Source: Tritrichomonas musculus (Eukaryota; Parabasalia; Tritrichomonadida; Tritrichomonadidae). From it: a DNA stretch of 64,000 bases. This document shows positions 18,238-26,563 of this stretch, piece after piece (within the stretch, counting starts at the first letter, position 1; each line of letters begins with the position of its first letter). The notes below the pieces were generated by a model. It ran no database searches, had not been told where the DNA came from, and saw only the letters and a list, made by a program, of their open reading frames with translations. A program made the position numbers and the translations under genes. The stretch is taken from assembly GCA_039105265.1 (NCBI GenBank), contig JAPFFF010000018.1, positions 992,001 to 1,056,000 of the forward strand. Direction: 5' to 3'.

Positions 18238-21200
18238 TTATTCAAAATCAAAATATTCTAAAGCATCTGCTTTTTCATAAGTTGTCGAAATTCGTCTTTT
18301 GAATACGTCAAGAGTAGAGACGGTCATGTTTTTATTGAGCGAGAATCTTGGTTGTCCTTTCGTTAGGTCAAAAGTTTCTTGAGATCCATTATAGATTGCT
18401 TCATAAACTTTCATAACATCTCCTCCAAATTTCTCTTCGGCAAGAGCTAATATTGAATTTAAAGTAAGTCCTTTTCCTCGGATAACATAGTCGATTTCTC
18501 CTGTTGAGTCAGTGATTTTCATGACATACATTTTCTTCATCAAGAAATATGATTCAATAGCCCAAGGGTCTTCATCGTGACCAGAAATTGGTTTGAAATC
18601 ACAATGGAATTGTCCTAACTGACTTCCTATTAACTTTCGATGATATTTTTTCTCGAATTGATTTTCTAGACATGGCAAATCATCTTTTTCTATCATGAAT
18701 GAGTCAGTATCTTGATAATAAATTCGACAGCCACAATCATATGCTAAACACATGACTTCGTTCATGATTCTTTTTGACATAGACAAGACTTGTATGCCCA
18801 TCAAAGAAAAATTAAAATGTTTATCGATAGGCTTCAGGGTCTTTATTTGATGAATAGCTTTTGAGAATGGAGAATGTGATAATTCGATATCTTCAACAAT
18901 TTTATTGTAGTTTTTCATCCAAAATCTTTCGAGTGTTTGATCATCTTGGAAATATTTTAAGTCCTTTTCATGAGGCCTCTCTATCGTCTTTCCATAACAA
19001 GAATTCATAATGAGTTTATAAATTTGCTCCAAAGGATTTTTCTCTTTTTGATATTCTAATCTTTTGTCGAAAATTTTTCGAATTTCTTTTTGGATTGAGA
19101 AATCTTTTTGTCCTTTCCAATAATATCCTTTGACAATATCGAAATCGATTTTTTGGAAATTTATTAAATCTTCAAGAGTAATATTATCAACAGTCATACG
19201 AAGAGGTTCAGAGATATGGTCATCATTGAGATTTCCATTTTTTGTCTTTTGAACTATCAAAGGAAATGGATAATGTTTATGAACTTTTGAAATAATTATT
19301 TCGACAACATAAGCACTACAATTGGATAAAAACTCCATATTTTTTTCGTTTGGTTTGAGTATTCTTGGAATCCCTTCAACAGTATATAATCTTGCCATAG
19401 CAGATGGATAAAGGCTTTTTGCATCAAAATCATAGAGTTCATTTTTGATATGCCATTTTTTATTCCAGGCCGTCATGCATCTTCCACCATATATTGCTCC
19501 AGACAAGAATTTTCGAACAACTCCTCCAACTTCAAAGAGATTATGATTATAAAAGACTTTTTGATTAAAAACTTCATTTGCTAAAGAGGATATAGAAACA
19601 AAATTAAATGGATTAATATTAAAATCTTTTTTGAATCCTTCACAAAATTTATTGAAGCCGAGTCGAAGGATATTAACATCTTGATTACAATAAAAAATTG
19701 CATATTTCCACATATCAAATTCGTCAGTCGATTTTCGACATCCAGGAATCGAATCAATATTTAGATTAAACAAATATTTGTCATGATCAGTCCAAGTTTG
19801 GTCTTCTTTTAATCCTGCTTCTGATATTTTTCCAATTCCTTTTTCTAGACGATCTAATGTATAATATTTATATGGAAAGATTTCTTTCATAACATCATCT
19901 AACTTAAACATTTTTGGAATATCTTTAAGTTTGCAAGATAAGATTGGGACAGTATCTTTCAACGTAATTTTTTTGCCTTTGTATTGGATTGTAGATTTTA
20001 ATATTGAATTCCCTCTTGGAGTAGAATTTGATATTCCAAATGAAGCAAGGAAGCGAATATCATATGATAAATTATGGAAATAAACTATCGATTCAGTAGG
20101 TAAAAAATCTAATAAAGATATATTACAAGTTTTTCCTTTGAAGACTTGTTGAAAAACTCCATTTTGAGAGTGAAGAACACATAGATATGGTACATGAATT
20201 TTTCCACTTGTATCAGCCTCAAAATCAGCATACCAAATTGTCGGGTCATATTTTTTTCCAGGTTTTTTCTTGAGATCATTTGGAGTAAAATTTTTTGGCT
20301 GAATGAGTTTTGTACAATAATCAGGATTATAATCTAAATCAAGATTTTCATCATCAATTTCATTATAGAAAACAGTATTTAATATCTTATATTCTCCATA
20401 TGTTATTGGATGAAAACATCTTTGTTCAAATAAAGTTCGGACCAAATTAGATGATGAAATAAATGTTATTCCTTTTGTAAAATGACCTTTCCCTTTTGAG
20501 ACTCGATATTCTTTATTAAATTTTGAAGCATCATTTATGTTTCTCCAATTTTTTGCATAATAAGATGTTATTGGAGTTTTCTCTTCAATGAAATAATGTT
20601 TTTGATAAACATTGAAATGATGAGTTCTGTTGGGAGGAGCATCAGCAATTCCTAAATAATTTTTTCGAACTCCATTTTTTTGGGAGCGAACTTGTCTTTT
20701 TTTATTTTTTCCTGTTGCTTGTTCATCAATAAATGATAAATCAATATGAATCCCAAATTCAACACAAAGCTGATTTAAATTATTTTGAGATAAGAAACGA
20801 TTATTGATTCGAAGGCGAATTTGATTCAAAGTAGATTCGTCATATAATCCTGTTTGAGCAAGAGCATAAACAAAGCAGCAATCATCAAATTGTTTTCGTA
20901 CTTTTCCATTTTTATCTAAAGATGAGAAAATTTGGAGACGCTCAAGATATTTTTTTATTGGTTTTGGAACGTCAGAATCGACTAAAAATAAAAAGAATTC
21001 CCCTCCGATAGTTTGATAATACTCTTTTACATTATATATTCGAGAGAATTTCAAGGAAGAAAATAAAGACCAATCTGGTAATTCATTCAATTCTCTTTTA
21101 TAAAAATATTCTGCTGGTCTTTCGTCCATCTGAAATAGAAAGTTTTGTTCAGTTAAATTTTCCATTAACTTATTAAAAATCTGAGGAGTAAAAGGTAGGG

Positions 21201-21597
21201 AATGCCATTCTGTTCCGACAGCAAAAGATATTTTATATTCATTGGAAGCTGCATGTAAAGATAAGACATTTTGGAAAAAATCCTTGAGTGGTTCAAAGAT
21301 TCTTTCTCGTCCATATTCTGACAAAATATCAAAATCAATTTGCCAGTTTGTTGGTGATTTATATAATTTTCTCATAAATCTTTGAACAATATCTTCTTGT
21401 CTTTGATTTTGACGATTTTGAAGCCATTTGAGATAAGATAATCTTTTATGATGAGAAGGTAAAGACCAATCATCTTGTGCGTGATGAAGTTGAGATAATC
21501 TTTTTGCATTTCGCAGAAAATATGTATCTGAATCAACATATCTATCTAAAGGCCGAGGTGGCGGTGGGGGAGGTAATACAGCGTTATTATACTGCAT
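18238..21597 (-). CDS. polB: protein-primed family B DNA polymerase
   Basis: This protein of 1119 residues has all the hallmark motifs. ExoI is YADFEAD (D458, E460), ExoII is YFHNLSYD (506-513) and ExoIII is YCNQDVNIL (636-644). Palm motif A is YDFDAKSLYP (722-731), motif B is KLIMNSCYGK (861-870) and motif C is YQDTDS (961-966). The N-terminal ~300 residues include FDDCCFVYALAQTG (~237-250), a segment type I associate with Polinton polymerases. The length and motif order fit the protein-primed branch that copies linear DNA from a terminal protein. ATG 21597 lies about 20 nt from a minus-oriented 13-mer promoter motif. It presumably replicates the element from its TIR ends. Confidence 0.95.
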   Translation of the reverse strand: MQYNNAVLPPPPPPRPLDRYVDSDTYFLRNAKRLSQLHHAQDDWSLPSHHKRLSYLKWLQNRQNQRQEDIVQRFMRKLYKSPTNWQIDFDILSEYGRERIFEPLKDFFQNVLSLHAASNEYKISFAVGTEWHSLPFTPQIFNKLMENLTEQNFLFQMDERPAEYFYKRELNELPDWSLFSSLKFSRIYNVKEYYQTIGGEFFLFLVDSDVPKPIKKYLERLQIFSSLDKNGKVRKQFDDCCFVYALAQTGLYDESTLNQIRLRINNRFLSQNNLNQLCVEFGIHIDLSFIDEQATGKNKKRQVRSQKNGVRKNYLGIADAPPNRTHHFNVYQKHYFIEEKTPITSYYAKNWRNINDASKFNKEYRVSKGKGHFTKGITFISSSNLVRTLFEQRCFHPITYGEYKILNTVFYNEIDDENLDLDYNPDYCTKLIQPKNFTPNDLKKKPGKKYDPTIWYADFEADTSGKIHVPYLCVLHSQNGVFQQVFKGKTCNISLLDFLPTESIVYFHNLSYDIRFLASFGISNSTPRGNSILKSTIQYKGKKITLKDTVPILSCKLKDIPKMFKLDDVMKEIFPYKYYTLDRLEKGIGKISEAGLKEDQTWTDHDKYLFNLNIDSIPGCRKSTDEFDMWKYAIFYCNQDVNILRLGFNKFCEGFKKDFNINPFNFVSISSLANEVFNQKVFYNHNLFEVGGVVRKFLSGAIYGGRCMTAWNKKWHIKNELYDFDAKSLYPSAMARLYTVEGIPRILKPNEKNMEFLSNCSAYVVEIIISKVHKHYPFPLIVQKTKNGNLNDDHISEPLRMTVDNITLEDLINFQKIDFDIVKGYYWKGQKDFSIQKEIRKIFDKRLEYQKEKNPLEQIYKLIMNSCYGKTIERPHEKDLKYFQDDQTLERFWMKNYNKIVEDIELSHSPFSKAIHQIKTLKPIDKHFNFSLMGIQVLSMSKRIMNEVMCLAYDCGCRIYYQDTDSFMIEKDDLPCLENQFEKKYHRKLIGSQLGQFHCDFKPISGHDEDPWAIESYFLMKKMYVMKITDSTGEIDYVIRGKGLTLNSILALAEEKFGGDVMKVYEAIYNGSQETFDLTKGQPRFSLNKNMTVSTLDVFKRRISTTYEKADALEYFDFE

Positions 21598-21617
21598 AAT
21601 ATTTTAGTGAAGTTAAA

Positions 21618-21630
21618 GAGTGTCGTCAAG
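21618..21630 (-). promoter_or_regulatory. 13-mer promoter motif between polB and 21667
   Basis: GAGTGTCGTCAAG on the plus strand, i.e. CTTGACGACACTC on the minus strand. It sits between divergent ATGs at 21597 and 21667. Initiators follow each way: AATCATTTTT on the plus strand, TTCACTAAAA on the minus strand. Confidence 0.5.
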
Positions 21631-21666
21631 TATAATTAATCATTTTTTTTTGTGTATCGACAAATA

Positions 21667-21924
21667 ATGAATACCTTACTAGAATTATCTCAAAATGTCG
21701 AAAAATATTTTTCATCAACAGACGAAGATGAAAAAGAACTTTTGGTCCAAAAAACAAAAAAAATAATTTCTGAAAATGAAAAACCGAACTTTATTAAAAA
21801 ATGTCTTGAAGACTCAAATGATGACGATTATATGGATAATATCAAGACTTATATTAGGATGAAGGAACATGAAGAAAAGACAAAGATAGTTAAAGAAGAA
21901 GGTAAAATATATTTATTTATTTAA
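21667..21924 (+). CDS. small acidic protein, tandem paralogue A (85 aa)
   Basis: ATG 21667; the upstream frame begins only with GTG. Its VEKYFSSTDEDEKELLVQKT...FIKKCLEDSNDDDYMDNI pattern matches the next gene (VIKYFSTTDEEEKAYWIEKT...FIQECLLDPNEETFMENI). The two are therefore tandem duplicates, 12 nt apart. Helical and acidic. Function unknown. Confidence 0.65.
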   Translation: MNTLLELSQNVEKYFSSTDEDEKELLVQKTKKIISENEKPNFIKKCLEDSNDDDYMDNIKTYIRMKEHEEKTKIVKEEGKIYLFI

Positions 21925-21936
21925 ATAAAAAAAATA

Positions 21937-22164
21937 ATGAACCCATATAAAGAAATTTATCATTATGTAATAAAATATTTTTCAACAACTGATGAAGAGG
22001 AAAAAGCTTATTGGATTGAAAAAACAATCGATATATTATATGATATAGAAGATGATGAATTCATTCAAGAATGTTTATTAGATCCTAATGAAGAAACTTT
22101 TATGGAAAATATTAGACAATATGCATATGTAAAAAATAATATCAAAAAGATTTGGTTAGATTAG
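21937..22164 (+). CDS. small acidic protein, tandem paralogue B (75 aa)
   Basis: ATG 21937. It is a diverged duplicate of the preceding gene (about half of the positions shared by eye over ~55 residues). No promoter space separates them, so they may be read together or the second may use an initiator inside the first. The gene at 34251 shows a weak resemblance. Function unknown. Confidence 0.65.
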   Translation: MNPYKEIYHYVIKYFSTTDEEEKAYWIEKTIDILYDIEDDEFIQECLLDPNEETFMENIRQYAYVKNNIKKIWLD

Positions 22165-22165
22165 A

Positions 22166-22178
22166 CTTGACGAGGAAC
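22166..22178 (+). promoter_or_regulatory. 13-mer promoter motif CTTGACGAGGAAC (kinase gene)
   Basis: Exact consensus copy, 38 nt before ATG 22217, followed by CAATTCACTTAAA (initiator-like TCACTT) directly at the ATG. Confidence 0.55.
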
Positions 22179-22216
22179 AAAAATATTCCTCAAAGGAGAT
22201 TATCAATTCACTTAAA

Positions 22217-23005
22217 ATGTTTGATTCTATGATTAGCGAAATCGATATTCCAAGACATATTGATGGATTTTTGATTATGAAAAAATTTCAAGACGGAGGA
22301 TTTTCTACATTATATCATGCCTTCAGAAATGCTGAATGTTTTGTTTGTAAAGCTATCAAAAAAGAAAAATATATTGGAAAAGAAATCGAAATCCAAAAAT
22401 CTTTGACTCATGATAACATTGAAGAAATAATTCATCATTGTGAAGATTCCAAAAATATCTATATTTTCACAAAACTTGAAGATGAGAGTTTAGAAGAATA
22501 TCTCGAAAAATTTGGAAGATTTGGAACAAACTATGAGTTCTTGGCAAAAATAATTATGCAACAAATTCTTGAAGCAATAAGATATGTTCATGCAAAAGGA
22601 ATTTCTTTTTGTGATGTTAAGCCAGGAAATTTTTTGATGACTCGAAACCTCGAAATAAAATTGCATGATTTTGGATGTGCTGTCGAAAGTCAATCTGTTT
22701 CTGAAACTCGAGGAACTCCCTATTATTTAAGTCCTGAAGCTATTGACGCTTCCCAAAGTTATGATGGATTTGCTAGTGATATTTGGAGTTGTGGAGTTGT
22801 TTTATATCGTATGTTGACTGGAGAATTACCATATAAAAAAGCAAGAACTATGACTCAATTACGAGATTTGATTCATTCTGTCAAGTTTGAATTAGATGAT
22901 GAATTCTCTGCTTCCGCATCTGATTTATTATCAAAAATGACACAAAAAGATCCTACAAAAAGACCGACAGCAGAAGATGCTTTACATCATAATTGGTTTG
23001 AATAA
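22217..23005 (+). CDS. serine/threonine protein kinase
   Basis: 262 residues that are almost only a kinase domain. The glycine loop is FQDGGFSTLY (24-33) and the ATP-anchoring lysine is in FVCKAIK (K45). The helix-C acidic residues lie at ~56-58. The catalytic loop is FCDVKPGNFL (D133, K135, N138), the magnesium loop is DFG (151-153) and the P+1 region is GTPYYLSPEA (166-175). It is followed by DIWSCGVVLYRMLTGELPY and RPTAEDALHHNWF, typical of CAMK/SNF1-like kinases, an expanded family in trichomonads. It is probably a captured host gene. Kinases are unusual in Polinton-class elements; a role in modulating the host or phosphorylating element proteins is inference. Confidence 0.92.
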   Translation: MFDSMISEIDIPRHIDGFLIMKKFQDGGFSTLYHAFRNAECFVCKAIKKEKYIGKEIEIQKSLTHDNIEEIIHHCEDSKNIYIFTKLEDESLEEYLEKFGRFGTNYEFLAKIIMQQILEAIRYVHAKGISFCDVKPGNFLMTRNLEIKLHDFGCAVESQSVSETRGTPYYLSPEAIDASQSYDGFASDIWSCGVVLYRMLTGELPYKKARTMTQLRDLIHSVKFELDDEFSASASDLLSKMTQKDPTKRPTAEDALHHNWFE

Positions 23006-23037
23006 AAAAATTTTTTTATCTTGAACAAAAAAAATAT

Positions 23038-23274
23038 ATGGCTTTTGGTGAATTTATGAAAAAATTAACAAATCCAAATGAACATATCGGAGCAAATGCA
23101 GAAAGAGCAAAACAAATTCTGGCAAGGGCAAATGAACAAATTGATACGAACAACATTCCTAAAATAAATAATATTCCAACTCCAAATAAGCTTCCAGAAG
23201 ATTTACAAAAAATGAAAAACATCCTAATATCAAAAAACCGACCACCTCTTCAAACAAATAAATGGTTTAAATAA
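23038..23274 (+). CDS. small MAFG-type protein (78 aa)
   Basis: ATG 23038. The N-terminus MAFGEFMKKLTNP matches MAFGSFFKKLKEG of the gene at 28248, after which the two diverge. The middle is an amphipathic helix (GANAERAKQILARANEQID) and the C-terminus is proline-rich and basic (NNIPTPNKLPEDL, NRPPLQTNKWFK). It is possibly a small virion-associated or membrane-active peptide (inference). It lies directly after the kinase gene. Confidence 0.55.
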   Translation: MAFGEFMKKLTNPNEHIGANAERAKQILARANEQIDTNNIPKINNIPTPNKLPEDLQKMKNILISKNRPPLQTNKWFK

Positions 23275-23282
23275 TAAAGGTA

Positions 23283-23495
23283 AGAAAATTATGCCTTCTC
23301 AAAAAGTTCATTTCTAGCCTCCGGTAAGGTGGCAAAAAAGTAAGAATTTCTGCCTTCTCAAAAAGTTCATCTACCTTCTCAAAAAGTTCATTTCTAGCCT
23401 CCGGTAAGGTGGCAAAAAAGTAAGAATTTCTGCCTCTCAAAAAGTGGGCGTGCCCTGTTAGGACATTCTCTCACTTCATCACTTCATTTATCAAA
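23283..23495 (+). promoter_or_regulatory. duplicated long promoter module before 23496
   Basis: Two copies of CTTCTCAAAAAGTTCATTTC, TAGCCTCCGGTAAGGTGG and AAAAAAGTAAGAATTTCTGC. Then CTCAAAAAGTGGGCGTGCCC, TGTTAGGACATTC and TCACTTCATCACTTCATTTA lead into ATG 23496. The last ~90 nt are nearly identical to 24596-24683. Confidence 0.65.
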
Positions 23496-23783
23496 ATGTT
23501 TGCTTGCGAAATGCTCATTCAAGAAGAACTTAGAAAAGGCTGTTCTAACATGCTTGCTTTGAAGAAAGTCAAAGTTTATTATAAGCGCGAGATAGAAAGT
23601 CTCAAGCAACTCATCAAAAAGAACGAGTATTCGTTTTTAGATCCAGACGATGAAACTGATATATACGAACTCCAAGATCGAGAAGTAGAATATCAAAAGA
23701 AATGGGAATTTCTAGATATTCAACTTAGAAAAGTCGAAAGGAAATTAAAATTGGAAAGAGAACTTTCTAAATTATCCTATTAA
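23496..23783 (+). CDS. small coiled-coil protein (95 aa)
   Basis: ATG 23496 at the end of the long promoter module. Residues ~25-95 form a highly charged coiled coil (YYKREIESLKQLIKKNEYS, EYQKKWEFLDIQLRKVERK). No catalytic motif. First of a run of six short, co-oriented, mostly coiled-coil genes (23496-26563) that may be duplicates diverged beyond easy recognition or interacting partners. Confidence 0.6.
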   Translation: MFACEMLIQEELRKGCSNMLALKKVKVYYKREIESLKQLIKKNEYSFLDPDDETDIYELQDREVEYQKKWEFLDIQLRKVERKLKLERELSKLSY

Positions 23784-23803
23784 ATTTTTAAGTCTTGAAT
23801 AAA

Positions 23804-23816
23804 CTTGACAAAGAAC
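23804..23816 (+). promoter_or_regulatory. 13-mer promoter motif CTTGACAAAGAAC
   Basis: Located 62 nt before ATG 23879, followed by a T-tract and TCATTTCATTTT (initiator). It shows that the open frame beginning at 23795 is upstream DNA rather than coding sequence. Confidence 0.5.
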
Positions 23817-23878
23817 AAAATTTTATTTTTTTTTTTTTATTTTTTTTTTCATTTCATTTTTTAAAAATTATCATTCAG

Positions 23879-24193
23879 ATGATGGGAAGCAAACTTCTTT
23901 TCCTACTCCAAAATGATCAAAAATTGGAAAAGCAATTGTCTGAAATAGAAGACTTAGAGAAAGATAAGAAAAAAATAATTAAGTTATTAGAAACTTCAAA
24001 AGTTCAATATCAGCAAATGCATTCTTTTCTAGCTGACCTTGTTAAATGTAAAGAAGCAGACTTGGCCAAAGCAAAAAAGGATGAGAAGAAAAAACTCCTC
24101 CTTGAAATCGAAGAAGACCGAACTTTTCTTCGAGAATTACAAAATGATATTCTCAAGGCAGAGAATCAAATAAAAGCTTATAAAGAGGAATAA
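23879..24193 (+). CDS. small coiled-coil protein (104 aa)
   Basis: Start at ATG 23879 (M-M-G-S-K-L-L-F-L-L), after the initiator TCATTCAG. Almost the whole protein is coiled coil (KLEKQLSEIEDLEKDKKKI, ADLAKAKKDEKKKLLLEIE). It ends in TAAATAAA. No domain recognised. Confidence 0.6.
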   Translation: MMGSKLLFLLQNDQKLEKQLSEIEDLEKDKKKIIKLLETSKVQYQQMHSFLADLVKCKEADLAKAKKDEKKKLLLEIEEDRTFLRELQNDILKAENQIKAYKEE

Positions 24194-24212
24194 ATAAAAA
24201 ACTTTTTTTAAT

Positions 24213-24225
24213 CTTGACGTAGAAC
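24213..24225 (+). promoter_or_regulatory. 13-mer promoter motif CTTGACGTAGAAC
   Basis: Located 50 nt before ATG 24276, followed by a T-rich tract and TTTCATTATT. Confidence 0.5.
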
Positions 24226-24275
24226 TTTTTTTTATGAGATATTTTTTCATCTTTTTTTTATTTCATTATTTTTTT

Positions 24276-24470
24276 ATGTCGAATCAAGAACTCAACAAAA
24301 AATTGGAAAATTTATCTATTGAAATTTCCTTTTTGAAAGAGTCTCTGACATGGATTCATAAACTTCGAACTTTTACTGACAAACAAGAAGATAACTCTCT
24401 CTTGGAAGAATGTATCGAAATATCAAAAATGCTTTTGCAAGAAATTCGAAAAATCAAAAAGTCTGATTAG
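24276..24470 (+). CDS. small coiled-coil protein (64 aa)
   Basis: ATG 24276 (M-S-N-Q-E-L-N-K-K). The longer frame from 24234 would add a phenylalanine-rich stretch that is only translated T-tract promoter. Helical throughout (LENLSIEISFLKESLTWIH, ECIEISKMLLQEIRKIKK). Ends with TAGATAAATAAACAATAA. Confidence 0.55.
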   Translation: MSNQELNKKLENLSIEISFLKESLTWIHKLRTFTDKQEDNSLLEECIEISKMLLQEIRKIKKSD

Positions 24471-24514
24471 ATAAATAAACAATAACTTTTTTTTAAATCT
24501 CTTTTTTTTGTTTG

Positions 24515-24683
24515 TATTTTCGGGAGAAAAAGTAAGAATTTCTGGACCTCAGAAAAAGTTCATCTACCTTCTCAAAAAGTTCGTTTCTAGCCCGGTAGCA
24601 TTGGCAAAAAAGTAAGAATTTCTGCCTCTCAAAAAGTGGGCGTGCCCTGTTAGGACATTCTCTCACTTCATCACTTCATTTTT
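24515..24683 (+). promoter_or_regulatory. long promoter module before 24684
   Basis: Carries AAAAAGTAAGAATTTCTGGA, CTTCTCAAAAAGTTCGTTTC, GCCCGGTAGCATTGGC and AAAAAAGTAAGAATTTCTGC, then the shared GTGGGCGTGCCCTGTTAGGA and TCATCACTTCATTTTT directly at ATG 24684. It is near identical to the module at 23400-23495. Confidence 0.65.
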
Positions 24684-25049
24684 ATGTTTGCTAGAATGCA
24701 ATTCCCATTCCCAGAAATGACTGAGCTTGGCTTCCCAAAATGCTTAGAGGTTCCTCCTCCTGATCTTTCACCATATGATTGGTTAAGTAAAGTCCCAAAC
24801 TTTGTTCCTCCGCCGAGATACGAAGAGAGATGGCAACCAAATACTGAAGGCAAAAAATACTATTCCGATCTAGAAAAGGAGAAAAAGGCAAACAAAGAAG
24901 AGTTTACGGAAAAAGATATTTTGGCCTTTTCATTACTGTTCAGAAGTAATCCGGACATCATCTCTATGACTCATCAAGAACTTCAAGAAACTACAAGAAA
25001 AGATCTTGAAGAAATCAGAAGGAGAAAAGCAAAAGAAATCAAAAAATAA
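24684..25049 (+). CDS. small proline/charged protein (121 aa)
   Basis: ATG 24684 follows initiator TCATTTTT. The N-terminal half is proline-rich and aromatic (FPFPEMTELGFPKCLEVPPPDLSPYDWL, NFVPPPRYEERW). The C-terminal half is a charged helix (YSDLEKEKKANKEEFTEKD, LEEIRRRKAKEIKK). It differs from the coiled-coil neighbours in having no long coil at the start. Function unknown. Confidence 0.6.
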   Translation: MFARMQFPFPEMTELGFPKCLEVPPPDLSPYDWLSKVPNFVPPPRYEERWQPNTEGKKYYSDLEKEKKANKEEFTEKDILAFSLLFRSNPDIISMTHQELQETTRKDLEEIRRRKAKEIKK

Positions 25050-25105
25050 AGTAATCTTAATAAACAATTAATTTTTTTTTAAAATCTTTTTTTTCTTTTT
25101 TTAAT

Positions 25106-25178
25106 CTTGACGGAGAACAAAAATATTTGAGATGATGTTTTTTTATTTATTATTTCATTTTTTTAATTTGTTCGAATC
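25106..25178 (+). promoter_or_regulatory. promoter with 13-mer CTTGACGGAGAAC
   Basis: The 13-mer at 25106-25118 is followed by AAAAATATTTGAGA, a T-rich tract, TATTTCATTTTTTTAATTTG and TTCGAATC, ending at ATG 25179. The whole ~73 nt is nearly repeated at 25717-25788 before the next gene, so promoter and gene probably duplicated together. Confidence 0.6.
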
Positions 25179-25682
25179 ATGCAAGTCCTAGCCGAACATT
25201 TTTGGTATTTTCAGTTGGTTAGAGAAATGGAAGATGTGGCAGTCGGTCTCGATATTGACCCAGAAAGAGAGGCTCTGCAGATAGAGCGATATACAGTCAT
25301 AAAGCCAGCTCTGGAATATTTACTCAAGATAAATACAAAAAATTTGGAAGTCTCAAAAATGCTTCTGAAGACAGCAAAAGAAGCTTCGACTGAAAACTTT
25401 TTGGGAAAATCAAGGGAGAAGATTATCTCTTATTGTGAAAAGGAAATGAAAAAATATAGCATGAAAATAGAAATGTATCAAAAATGCATCAAGCAAGAAC
25501 AATTTTCAGAGGAAATAACAAAACTAATATATCAAAGCGGTCATCAAGAAGATGCAGAATTCCAGACAATTCCTAACTTATCGGAAGATGAAAGAGAGAA
25601 AATATCCCAACAAAACTTTGCCATATTACAAGAGACCGTCAAGAAAATTGAAGAGAAATATGGTTTTGATAAAAAGACATAA
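25179..25682 (+). CDS. helical/coiled-coil protein (167 aa)
   Basis: ATG 25179. Helical throughout, with an opening HFWYFQLVREMEDVAVGLDI, a central segment (EVSKMLLKTAKEASTENFLG) and coiled-coil stretches (IISYCEKEMKKYSMKIEMY, LQETVKKIEEKYG). Its upstream region is a copy of that of 25789. Both proteins have an aromatic N-terminal helix (HFWYFQLV here, HLFHFFYLAWKV there), consistent with distant duplication. Function unknown. Confidence 0.6.
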   Translation: MQVLAEHFWYFQLVREMEDVAVGLDIDPEREALQIERYTVIKPALEYLLKINTKNLEVSKMLLKTAKEASTENFLGKSREKIISYCEKEMKKYSMKIEMYQKCIKQEQFSEEITKLIYQSGHQEDAEFQTIPNLSEDEREKISQQNFAILQETVKKIEEKYGFDKKT

Positions 25683-25716
25683 ACAATTAATAAACTAAAA
25701 AAATTTTTTTTTAATC

Positions 25717-25788
25717 TTGACGCAGAACAAAAATATTTGAGAGAATGTTTTTTTTATCGATTATTTCATTTTTTTAATTTGTTCAAGA
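25717..25788 (+). promoter_or_regulatory. promoter with 13-mer CTTGACGCAGAAC
   Basis: The 13-mer at 25717-25729, AAAAATATTTGAGA, T-tract, TTATTTCATTTTTTTAATTT and TTCAAGA lead to ATG 25789. It duplicates the promoter at 25106-25178. Confidence 0.6.
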
Positions 25789-26223
25789 ATGTCATCTAAT
25801 CAAGAGACAAACTTATCTGAGAATTGGGTTCAGGAATCCAACGATCATTTATTTCATTTTTTTTATTTGGCTTGGAAGGTTTTGTTTATGAATAGAGAAA
25901 TCTCATCTCCAAATTGGTTTTCCAAGACCGAGAGAATCATCTCTGCGATTTCGACACAATTATCTTTGAATCAAAAACTCCTGACAGAACTGGATTATTT
26001 GTCTCAAGTTTCTGAAAATCCAGAAGTGTTGGATAATTCAAAAAATCAAACGAAAAACTGGATTGAGCGTCTCCAAAAAGAAATTAACGAGCGGAAGGAA
26101 TTCTTGTCTCAAATATCATCAATGATCGAGTTTGAAGAGGAAATTGAAAATGCGTCAGAAGATCGCCTCAAAGAAATCGACGAAGAAAATCGTATGTTAA
26201 TGATAATTGGCAAAAAGACATAA
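25789..26223 (+). CDS. helical/coiled-coil protein (144 aa)
   Basis: ATG 25789. Residues ~20-34 are aromatic and hydrophobic (HLFHFFYLAWKVLFM) but too polar at the ends for a clear TM. The rest is coiled coil (NQTKNWIERLQKEINERKE, EEEIENASEDRLKEIDEEN). Probable relative of 25179 by promoter and layout. Function unknown. Confidence 0.6.
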   Translation: MSSNQETNLSENWVQESNDHLFHFFYLAWKVLFMNREISSPNWFSKTERIISAISTQLSLNQKLLTELDYLSQVSENPEVLDNSKNQTKNWIERLQKEINERKEFLSQISSMIEFEEEIENASEDRLKEIDEENRMLMIIGKKT

Positions 26224-26284
26224 AAAAAAAATTAATAAACTTAATCTTCTTAAAAAAATTTTTTTATTATTTAAGAAAAAAAAA

Positions 26285-26563
26285 ATGGAAGTTCTCAAAG
26301 GAGGATTAGATTCATTTTTCAATGAAATTTTTGACACAATTAATCAATTAACATATCAAGTTAATCATGAAATATTAAATAATTATACACTAGATATGTG
26401 TGTGCATTTTCAAAATAATTTATCAAAGTTAGAAGAAAATTTGACTCAACGAAAAACAGATATAGAATTAGCTTTATTAAGTGTTTCAAACATCAAAAAT
26501 ATCTTAGAGAAAATGAAAAAAGAATTTTCAGGATGTCTTTTGAATCAAACTCACTCAGGATGA
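26285..26563 (+). CDS. small helical protein (92 aa)
   Basis: ATG 26285 (M-E-V-L-K-G-G-L-D-S-F-F); the open frame from 26207 lacks a convincing start. Helical with NEIFDTINQLTYQVNHEIL and NNLSKLEENLTQRKTDIEL. It overlaps the 3' end of the convergent integrase gene by 13 nt. Confidence 0.6.
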   Translation: MEVLKGGLDSFFNEIFDTINQLTYQVNHEILNNYTLDMCVHFQNNLSKLEENLTQRKTDIELALLSVSNIKNILEKMKKEFSGCLLNQTHSG

